Source: Owenia fusiformis (lineage: Eukaryota; Annelida; Polychaeta; Sabellida; Oweniidae). From it: a stretch of DNA of 64,000 nucleotides. Shown here in pieces: positions 59,401 to 64,000 of the stretch (its first letter is position 1; every line of letters begins with the position of its first letter). The stretch is taken from positions 33,483,375 through 33,547,374 of the forward strand of contig CAIIXF020000005.1 in the NCBI GenBank assembly GCA_903813345.2. The letters run 5' to 3'. The notes under the pieces were generated by a model, which had not been told where the DNA came from, did no database searches, and worked only from the letters and a program-made list of their open reading frames with translations. The translations under genes and the position numbers were made by a program.

Positions 59401-59630
59401 TATCTCACATAAAATACTTATGTTGTTTTTAAGTTAACAAAATGCATGTTAGAGACTTCAAAGTGAAGCAGCCTGAGTTTGAATTCCTGTCCATGAGAAC
59501 CAATCCCCATCACCACCATGTGTTATAAAATGCTAGTATTGTTAGATCTACCTCTGTTAGCGCAGGCGGCCCAGCGTACAGAAGCAACAGGGTTAGCGGC
59601 TGGACCAACAGCGTAGGTAAACACACGCAC
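29481..59630 (-). CDS. Voltage-gated calcium channel alpha-2/delta subunit, C-terminal part
   Basis: Auxiliary extracellular subunit of high-voltage-activated calcium channels. 5' exons (signal peptide, VWA) lie outside. Exons (minus): 59630-59552, 58352-58303, one of three alternatives (57698-57612, 57261-57178, 55483-55400), 51274-51221, 50742-50665, 50268-50194, 46393-46322, 45678-45607, 45190-45061, 40553-40413, 37779-37695, 37497-37328, 36569-36507 (63-nt cassette), 35137-35051, 34619-34474, 34153-34004, 33712-33654, 33270-33244, 32905-32877, 32712-32592, 31797-31608, 29570-29481. All phases agree: 684 residues. Family hallmarks: [10 protein letters not shown] after the VWA domain, [20 protein letters not shown] and [17 protein letters not shown] (Cache), [59 protein letters not shown], and a C-terminal hydrophobic segment after CGATG (GPI signal or membrane segment). 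The exact vertebrate paralogue cannot be assigned. Confidence 0.95.
29655..31400. repeat. C-rich tandem repeat array in the last intron of the alpha-2/delta gene
   Basis: Five or six diverged copies of a unit of about 300-330 bp. Each has TTGACTCATACACTTTGAAA, GTGCCCAGAAAGCACCAAAT, TTGTAAAATTTTCTAGGGG, and long C runs with ACCCCCC. Copies begin near 29795, 30128, 30413, 30685 and 31135. The left edge carries a G13 run followed by GTGCGATGGGTGCGACCGCAC, related to 17284-17559. No coding content. Confidence 0.85.
31873..32408. mobile_element. Palindromic element with CAC ends and 5-bp TSD
   Basis: 536 bp, almost wholly inverted-repeat (arms about 245 bp, centre about 32140), ends CACTGGTGATCCACTCGATT. 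The flanks are TATAT on both sides (31868-31872, 32409-32413), a 5-bp duplication. CAC termini with 5-bp duplications are typical of the Transib/RAG-like group. No transposase inside. Assignment is inference. Confidence 0.75.
32526..32579. repeat. 18-bp direct repeats, three copies
   Basis: TATTCAAAACACAGGGTA three times head to tail, immediately beyond the donor of exon 32712-32592. Confidence 0.9.
33125..33212. mobile_element. Harbinger-like mini-MITE
   Basis: 88 bp, ends TGCCTGGGTCACATTTGCT and AGCAAATGTGACCAAGGCA, flanked by TTA (33122-33124, 33213-33215), the 3-bp target of PIF/Harbinger. It sits about 30 bp from the donor of the 27-nt exon 33270-33244. Confidence 0.75.
33906..34003 (-). 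promoter_or_regulatory. Five tandem 5' splice sites
   Basis: The end of alpha-2/delta exon 34153-34004 and its donor are repeated as a 22-bp unit, AGCATTTTCATTGTAAGTAGAC. Donors occur at 34003-33998, 33981-33976, 33959-33954 and 33937-33932 (all GTAAGT) and 33915-33910 (GTGAGT). Only the first keeps the frame: the second adds 22 nt and shifts it, and further ones bring in an in-frame stop. Confidence 0.9.
34293..34433 (+). mobile_element. Short family I tandem-core element
   Basis: 5' end AAGGCATTGACATGCAAAAT followed by GTCACCACC, core with GTTACAGACGCCAATCGCC, 3' end GTCACTACTTTTTGGTGGTGAC then ATAAAAATC. No tandem core. Confidence 0.7.
35234..35407. mobile_element. Harbinger-like MITE, related to 33125-33212
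   Basis: Inverted ends CCACAGTCACATTTGCT and AAATGTGACTGAGGCA share the GTCACATTTG core of the mini-MITE at 33125-33212. Edges are less clear and no exact target duplication is seen. Confidence 0.55.
36507..36569 (-). CDS. 63-nt cassette exon of the alpha-2/delta gene
   Basis: 21 codons, phase 1 at both ends, so skipping keeps the frame. It adds [20 protein letters not shown] between the 'FIAPYKT' block and [10 protein letters not shown]. It contains NFT and NTS glycosylation sequons. The vertebrate family has a divergent loop here. Whether it is alternatively spliced cannot be seen from genomic sequence. Confidence 0.75.
38035..40113 (+). mobile_element. 5'-truncated L1/Tx1-like non-LTR retrotransposon
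   Basis: Flanked by a 13-bp target duplication AAGAAGAAAGATT (38022-38034, 40114-40126), ending in an A-rich tail after a final stop. It codes in plus for the C-terminal part of an ORF2 protein. The first piece (38054-38371) reads [13 protein letters not shown] and [13 protein letters not shown]. The second (39221-40019) reads [11 protein letters not shown] and a Cys-His knuckle of the zf-RVT type ([17 protein letters not shown]). A palindromic element at 38372-39220 splits the frame; the two pieces are in the same frame across the site. The RT core is missing. It lies in the alpha-2/delta intron between exons 40553-40413 and 37779-37695, opposite to the gene. Confidence 0.88.
38372..39220. 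mobile_element. 849-bp palindromic element with CAC ends and 5-bp TSD
   Basis: Nearly perfect palindrome, centre about 38790, ends CACCCTATGCAGACAGAGCC. Flanked by GTTAG on both sides (38367-38371, 39221-39225). Removing one copy of GTTAG and the element leaves the host retrotransposon frame continuous, which fixes the boundaries. No coding capacity. End motif and duplication length match the element at 31873-32408, although the arms differ in sequence. Confidence 0.9.
41766..42773 (-). CDS. Secreted PAN-like/fibrinogen-domain (FReD) protein, intronless
   Basis: 335 residues in a single exon. Signal peptide ([16 protein letters not shown], cleavage near residue 22), then a Cys-containing PAN/apple-like region (about 35-105, [19 protein letters not shown]), then a fibrinogen C-terminal domain (about 110-330). 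The FReD signature is clear: [77 protein letters not shown]. The DRDND calcium-site acids and the flanking cysteine pairs are kept. FReD proteins are often lectins or pattern-recognition proteins in invertebrates. It is nested in an intron of the alpha-2/delta gene, same strand, between exons 45190-45061 and 40553-40413. AATAAA starts about three bases after the stop. The lack of introns suggests a retrocopy, but no poly-A tail or flanking repeats are visible. Confidence 0.92.
   Translation of the reverse strand: MLMSYILGVHFFIGIFIPEVVGIKIISSKLHNIESDLKLNAPVMELLGDIGTKQLCMMKCEMTANCGAINYHKLNENCEMIDANNLPATGLFAPGWIHSEVVCDYTIKRDCSDLLLHGCYTSDGVYSIQPDPNLPAFEVYCDMSDGGWTVIQKRFDGTVSFYDKLWQAYKNGFGDLNGEYWLGNDNIHTLTTSGSYEIKFDLQDYYGVWFDALYESFSINAESDNYRLSIGPYMYGTTTDSINIVVGGNTGAILNGQEFSTADRDNDAVSFEHCVAWLKSGGWWHKGCSYARLNSKYSFDGDYISEQKGIPWRPITENAGKSLKATTMKVRRGGI
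43969..44768 (+). mobile_element. Tandem-core element, family III (one-unit copy)
   Basis: Starts AGGACCCACGGTCCTGTGCT then CACACAG, ends GGCTCACTGTGTGAGCC, a 3' hairpin preceded by a GGACGGACGGACC microsatellite. The core contains one copy of the unit that is amplified in family I at 53214-54651 (GTCAGATTTGAACTCCTGG, TGTAGATGATTTTC, TTGAAGCAGGTTGAAAA). A second family III element is at 61825-63533 on the other strand. Confidence 0.7.
46975..48130. repeat. Degenerate tandem repeat, unit about 165 bp
   Basis: Four or five diverged copies containing AACCTGTAGACAAGCCT, AATCCAAAATGGCCACC and AAAATTTCAGATGAATCCA. Split by the MITE at 47432-47935. It lies in the alpha-2/delta intron between exons 50268-50194 and 46393-46322. 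Confidence 0.75.
47432..47935. mobile_element. MITE inside the tandem array
   Basis: Inverted ends AAAGGACCACGAGTTGTTT, then AGAATGAATCT, and its complement at the right edge. An inner inverted pair (ATTAATACACACCT / AGGTGTGTATTAAT) lies near the right end. The array continues on both sides. Confidence 0.75.
48356..48957 (+). mobile_element. Tandem-core element, family II (second copy)
   Basis: Same ends as 6697-7846 (CAACGCCAAAGCGTAGC and GTTCGATGGGATAATAAAT), about one and a half core units, then the same 3' part (GATGGAGGCGTTCCCTATAT). Confidence 0.75.
49395..49692 (+). mobile_element. Family I tandem-core element with GGAT microsatellite core
   Basis: 5' end ACAAGGCATTATATTAACAT then GACAAAATGTCACCACC, 3' end TGTCACTTTTACTTGGTAGT then GACATAAAAAT. 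The core holds a short GGAT/GAAG-type microsatellite (49549-49613). Confidence 0.65.
51019..51153 (+). mobile_element. Short family I tandem-core element
   Basis: 5' end CAAGGCATTAACATGCAAAA then TGTCACCACC, core GTTACAGACACCAACTGCC, 3' end ATATGTCAGCACTTGTGATA then AGTGGTGACATAAAAATC. It lies in the intron between exons 51274-51221 and 50742-50665. Confidence 0.7.
53214..54651 (+). mobile_element. Family I tandem-core element, long copy with amplified core
   Basis: 5' end ACAAGGCATTAACATGACAA then AATGTCACCACC, 3' hairpin TGTCACCACTTTTGGTGGTG then ACATAAAA. Between them are about nine head-to-tail copies of a unit of 115-150 bp (GTCAGATTTGAACTTCTGAG, ACATGTAGATGATTTTG, CAATTTGAAGCAAGTTGAAA). 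Each unit has several AGGTCA or TGACCT half-sites, often as AGGTCATTGAAGGTCA (spacing 4). Before the 3' end is a short GCCGGACGCCAACC repeat. Located in the intron between alternative exon C and exon 51274-51221. Confidence 0.75.
55400..55483 (-). CDS. Alternative exon C of the alpha-2/delta gene
   Basis: 84 nt, phase 0 at both ends, acceptor CCTGTAG, donor GTAATT. It encodes 28 residues starting [13 protein letters not shown] and ending [11 protein letters not shown]. The ARP motif is intact, but the position of the conserved Tyr is Ile (ISD). The next constitutive exon (51274-51221) is about 4.1 kb downstream. Confidence 0.85.
56858..57103. mobile_element. Possible pogo-like MITE
   Basis: Left end AGTGAAACCTGTCTCAATGA and right end GTTCACTGGACACACATTTC then ACTGTA are imperfectly inverted, and the left end resembles the CAGTRAAACCTG family. 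Diverged, edges uncertain. Confidence 0.4.
57178..57261 (-). CDS. Alternative exon B of the alpha-2/delta gene
   Basis: 84 nt, phase 0 at both ends, T-rich acceptor ending TTTTTAG, donor GTAATA. It encodes 28 residues starting [13 protein letters not shown] and ending [11 protein letters not shown]. The N-terminal half has lost the ARP motif, but the end matches WTEAYMD, and the Tyr-x-Asp pair is present as YND. Only about 350 bp separate it from exon A. Confidence 0.8.
57612..57698 (-). CDS. Alternative exon A of the alpha-2/delta gene
   Basis: 87 nt, phase 0 at both ends, acceptor TTATTAG, donor GTATGC. It encodes 29 residues starting [12 protein letters not shown] and ending NIYLDALS. It aligns to the vertebrate segment that starts EYLHVLSRP and ends WTEAYMDS, just before the TLLTTVAMP strand. 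The Tyr-x-Asp pair (YLD) is kept. This version is the closest to the family consensus. Confidence 0.85.
59077..59177. repeat. GGAT microsatellite
   Basis: About 100 bp of imperfect (GGAT)n with GTTGGATG interruptions. Confidence 0.95.
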
Positions 59631-60599
59631 CTACAGATCACACCAGCCAAATATTTACACTTAGATACATCAATTCACTGGTTAATTCATATCTGCCAAA
59701 ATGACTCTTTGATAGATATGAACAACAAAGGGATTATTTATGTCCCGGAAATCAAGTCAAAAACCATCGTGGAAATCTGTATGTCATCTTAATGATGCAA
59801 TACATGGATCATTCTCATTCTAATTATTCAGCCAAATGGTATTCAACATTCTTTCAATTTGATCATTTTTCACATTTAAAAAGTGATGACTCGATTTTCT
59901 CACAAATGTCCCCTTATTGTTCAAACATAGGTCTCTTGGGTGCTGTTCCACCAAAGCAGATAGAAGTAGGTGCAATATATAAGCAATGGTCTTTAGAATC
60001 ATCACAGCCTGTTTAACAATGGATGTTTACAATTCCTCAAAGTAACAAGAGTACACTTACATAGATTTCACAATCTGTGAAATATAAAATCTCATCGATA
60101 AAAAGATGGCACCTCAGTACCCAATCAGAAATATCACATTTTCAAAGAATTCATTTTCAAAATATAAGAGCACAAATTAGATTGTTTGAAAATGTACCTG
60201 TATATTTGAGAGAAATTGCAAATATTGGGCTAAAAAAGGTTTATAAATTAGTAAGTTTGAAATTTGTAGAACTGTAAGCTTCTGGCATAGAGAAACTGGA
60301 CAAGTATAAAATTTGGGAGAAATGAAAAGGAGTTTGACATTGGGATATTGCAACACCATTTAACAGGTTCCAGTGTAGTTTGGCAATTCCATAGGTGACA
60401 AAAGTTTGAATTATTAATATAAATTAAGAAATATATTTGACAATTAATGTATTCTTTAGGTGTTGGAGAAGTTTTTTGTATGAGAAAAGATACTAAACAA
60501 CCAGCAAAGTATAAAAATAAAGATATATATTTCTAGGTACTGTATATCTATGTTATGTACAGACATCAGCAACATATTTACAAGCTTTTTGTGTAGATA

Positions 60600-61170
60600 T
60601 ATGAAGTATCTGAATTCAGGCAGATGTTTTACTCTATGCAACTCTTAGTATGGGAAAATATGTGTCTGAATTCAGACATGCCCACACATTTTTAATTTAA
60701 AAAAAGACTTATATCTGAGATTTTGGTGCATGAATTCAGACAAGATTCTCTTAAACTAAAATAAGGTGTCTGAATTCAGACAACTCGCTAAGCTTGGATG
60801 AGGTGCCTGAATTCAGACAATGTCCTATAAAACTGAAATAAGGTGTCTGAATTCAGACAACTCGCTAAGCTTGGATGAGGTGCCTGAATTCAGACAACAT
60901 TCCATAAAACTGAAATATGGTGTCTGAATACAGACACTTTGCTAAGCTTGGATGAGGTGCCTGAATTCAGACAACAATCTATAAAACTGAAATATGGTGT
61001 CTGAATTCAGACACTTTGCTAAGCTTGGATGAGGTGCCTGAATTCAGACAACAATCTATATAAAACTGAAATATAGTGTCTGAATTCAGACAACTTGCTA
61101 AGCTTGGATAAGGTGCCTGAATTCAGACAACAATCTATAAAACTGAAATAAGGTGCCTGAATTCAGACAT
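60600..61170. repeat. Tandem array of 16-bp palindromes
   Basis: Unit of about 76 bp repeated five to six times. Each unit has two copies of (T/C)GTCTGAATTCAGACA or GCCTGAATTCAGAC separated by alternating spacers (AACTCGCTAAGCTTGGATGA and ATCTATAAAACTGAAATA). More diverged single copies extend leftward to about 60600. TGTCTGAATTCAGACA is a perfect palindrome. Confidence 0.9.
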
Positions 61171-61824
61171 TCTAGTAAACTGACATTACAGGTAAGGATT
61201 CAGAAATTATTGTTTTCACTTCTGTTTTTTAATCGAAATTGATGTTTGAATTCAAATTCATTAAGTCAACATTTGTGTGTTAAAAGCAATTTCGCTTCCA
61301 TTCATAAGTTTGGCAACAGAAATTTTCATTGGATTGCAATTAACAATGTCTTATATAATGTTTTAATTGCAATTCTATATAAGTACAATTTTACATTTTA
61401 TGACAAGATATTTTTAAAAAGTAGTTCATCACATACAGATCAAGTAATCTTTAGCATTACAGAAAATACTTCATTAGAAGATACTGTAACTGATGGTACA
61501 GCAGGCAGAAAATTTATCATTTTAACTTTTTTATTCTAAATCACACCTGATCATCGACAATGTACAGTGACAAAATATACCCCCGTACACTTTTGATGTG
61601 CAGTGTCACTATTCTAACTGATATGAAGCAAAAGATATGATGTAGGTGTGATGTAGGTTTTAAAAATTAATCTGAGGAATGCATAAAAAATTTCATGTTT
61701 AATTTTGTGTGTATTCGATTAGGAAAACCATTAGCTTTCTGATTACGTTAAAAGATCTTCGAGCAGTGCTCGATTTTTTTCATAGTAAATCTAACCACAA
61801 ACAATGATCAGTTGGAAAATGTTG

Positions 61825-63533
61825 GGTTTTTAGCTCACATGGTGAGCTTTTGCAATCACTCACTTGTCCGTCTGTCTGTCCGTCTGTCTGTCCGTCTGTC
61901 TGTCTGTCAACAATAGTGGCACGTTTTAAAACCTCTGTCGATAGGATTCCTGTTTTAAGTTATTTCTGTTCAAGATCAATACAGAAAACTCCCCTATGAC
62001 TCCTGGTTCAAAAGCTCGCCTATTTACAAAATGGCCGTCACTTTTGTCTCTCGAAATTCACTTTTGACCCATTTCCTTTAAAACCTCTGTTGATAGGATT
62101 CCTGTTTTAAGTTATTTCTGTTCAAGATCAATACAGAAAACTCCCCTATGACTCCTGGTTTCAAAAGCTCACCTATTTTTAAAATGGCCATCATTTTTGT
62201 CTCGCGAAATTCACTTTTGACCCATTTCCTAGCTTTACAAATAATTTCAGGTGTCCTACACTGTAAAAATCCATGTCAATGTAAAGGGTAGATATATGTT
62301 ATAATATTGTTACAAAAAATCAGCGAAAAATTATATCCATTTTTTTATTTTCAGCCATTTTAGTTAACATTGATTTGTCTATCTGACTCGCGAAATCCAC
62401 TTTTCGTCAATAACAGTGGCACGTTTTAAAACCTCTGTCGATAGGATTCCTGTTTTAAGTTATTTCTGTTCAACATCAATACAGAAAACTCCCCTATGAC
62501 TCCTGGTTCAAAAGCTCGCCTATTTTCCAAATGGCCGCCATTTTTATCTCGCGAAATTCACTTTTGACCCATTTCCTAGCTTTACAAATAATTTCAAGTG
62601 TCCTACATTGTAAAAGTCCATGTCAATGTAAAGAGAAGATGTATGAAATAATTTTGTTACGAGAAATCAGCGAAAAATTATATCCATTTTTTTATTTTCA
62701 GCCATTTTAGTTAACATTGATTTGTCCATCTGTCTCGCAAAATCCACTTTTGGACCATTTACGTTAAACCCTCTGTCGATAGGATTCCCGTTTTAAGTTA
62801 ATTTTGTTCAACATCAATACAAAAAACTCTCCTATGAATCTTGGTTCAAAAGCTCGCCTATTTTCAAAATGGTCGCCATTCTTGTTTCGCAAATTCACTT
62901 TTTGCCCATTTCCTAGCTTTACAAATAATTTCAGCTGTCCTGCATTGTAAAAAGCCATGTCACTGTAAAGAGTAGTTGTATGAAATAATTTTGTTACAAA
63001 AAATCGGCAAAATATTATATCTGTTTTTTTTATTTTCAGCCATTTTAGTTAACATTGATTTGTTCATCTGTCTCGCGAAATCCTCTTTTGGACCATTTAC
63101 TTAAAACCTCTCTCGATAGGATTCCAGTTTCACATTATTTTTGTTCAACATCAATACAAAAAAAACTCCCCTTTGACTCCTGGTTCAAAAGCTTGCCTGA
63201 TTTCAAAATGGTCGTCATTTTTGTCTCGCGAAATTCAATTTTGGCCCATTTCCTAGCTTTACAAATAATTTCAGGTGTCTTGCATTGCAAAAAGCCATGT
63301 CACTGTAAAGAGTAGTTGTATGAAATAATTTTGTTCCAAATAATTGAAAAAAAATTATATCCGTTTTTTTTCAGCAATTTTACTTAACATCGATTTGTCC
63401 ATCTGTCTCTCCATGTCAGTCCAAAATAGTGGCAAGTGGCTTGAAATAATTTTGTAACAAAAAATCAGCAAAAAATTATATCCGTTTTTTTCTGTCACCA
63501 TGTGAGCCCAGTACCCACGGTACTAATTTTTCA
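61825..63533 (-). mobile_element. Tandem-core element, family III (long copy)
   Basis: In minus orientation it starts near GTACCGTGGGTACTGGGCTC then ACATGGTGAC and ends with GCTCACCATGTGAGC plus a CAGACGGACAGACGG microsatellite, matching the ends of 43969-44768. The core is different: about five copies of a unit of 160-340 bp containing (plus strand) GATAGGATTCCTGTTTTAAG, AAAACTCCCCTATGACTCC and TTCACTTTTGACCCATTTCC. Confidence 0.75.
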
Positions 63534-64000
63534 CATTTACTTTGATCATTTTTCCCCCTGTCGCCTAAGAGTGTCAATTATTTTTATGAGAATATGTTTC
63601 CCTAAGTTACACAATTAAGGTCGGTTGAAAATTTAATAAATATTCATGTTTTGGTTAAAATAATAAAAATCAAAAAAATACAAATGTGCCTTGTCATCTT
63701 GATGTACGTTGTCCCAACGAACTTACATATCTGAATTCACAGTTAACCCTGACAACATATTTTTAATAACACTAATGGGCAGGGGGATCAGATTAATTTA
63801 AAACTGAAACTTAACAATCACAGTATTACTTAAACTTGATTGAACCATAGTATTGAACCTCAACACTTTCCAGATATTGCATAAAGAGGATTTTAAAAAG
63901 TCATCTTCGACTAGCTAGTATAAATCTCTCTATCAACTTCTTAAGATAATTAAAATTCATAAAAGTGTTTCTTATTACGTTAAAGTACAGATGTCAAGTG

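Larger units (their letters stand above)
59631..64000. other. Intron or upstream part of the alpha-2/delta gene
   Basis: The next upstream exon, which should encode the end of the VWA domain, was not found here. Apart from the repeat array at 60600-61170 and the element at 61825-63533, I see only AT-rich sequence with short open frames. Confidence 0.6.

Noticed and set aside
60600-61170. CRISPR-like array (regular palindromic repeats with spacers)
   Set aside because: The spacers are themselves repeated and alternate between two types, there are no cas genes, and the surroundings are an animal gene. It is a tandem repeat.

Overview
This is a window of animal nuclear DNA. Three conserved multi-exon genes have ordinary GT-AG introns, the sequence is AT-rich, introns are packed with transposon relics, and a fibrinogen-related gene sits inside one intron. 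The best guess is a marine invertebrate, possibly a mollusc or other lophotrochozoan, judging from the repeat styles (C-class Ty3 element, 'aaaatggcggccattttg' repeats, tandem-core elements with hairpin ends) and the FReD gene. The species cannot be read from the sequence.

Layout. 1-3190: the relic of a non-LTR retrotransposon, split by a small inverted-repeat element and followed by a three-copy tandem repeat. 3395-9548 (minus): ISY1, an early-acting spliceosome protein, in ten coding exons plus a probable ATG-only first exon near 10.36 kb. A mariner relic and a tandem-core element lie in its introns. 11179-17176 (minus): a complete Ty3/gypsy element with two identical 108-bp LTRs and a 5-bp target duplication, broken by a pogo-type element. 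18235-23908 (plus): IMP4, the U3 snoRNP/SSU processome protein, 291 residues in seven exons. Its first intron carries a 2-kb hAT-like palindrome whose left arm holds a TTAA-flanked second palindrome. 23909-29391: convergent 3' region with small MITEs.

29481-59630 (minus): the C-terminal 684 residues or so of a voltage-gated calcium channel alpha-2/delta subunit. The N-terminal exons, including the VWA domain, lie beyond the right end of the window. Its introns hold a nested intronless fibrinogen-domain gene (41766-42773), a 5'-truncated L1/Tx1-like retrotransposon, two large palindromes with 5-bp target duplications and CAC termini, and several tandem-core elements. 59631-64000: intron or upstream sequence, with an array of 16-bp palindromes and another tandem-core element.

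Most notable. (1) The calcium-channel gene has three consecutive same-phase exons of 87, 84 and 84 nt. Each encodes the same short segment of the Cache domain, so they look like mutually exclusive alternatives. The segment carries the Tyr-x-Asp pair of the amino-acid-binding (dCache_1AA) motif; two versions keep it and one has Ile in place of Tyr. (2) One exon of the same gene ends in five tandem 5' splice sites spaced exactly 22 bp apart. (3) The palindromic hAT-like element keeps an empty copy of the TTAA insertion site in its other arm. (4) Tandem-core element families with different ends share one core repeat. (5) Two large palindromes have Transib/RAG-like ends.

ISY1 and IMP4 are housekeeping RNA-processing genes placed head to head, with the Ty3 element now between them. 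IMP4 and the calcium-channel gene are convergent.
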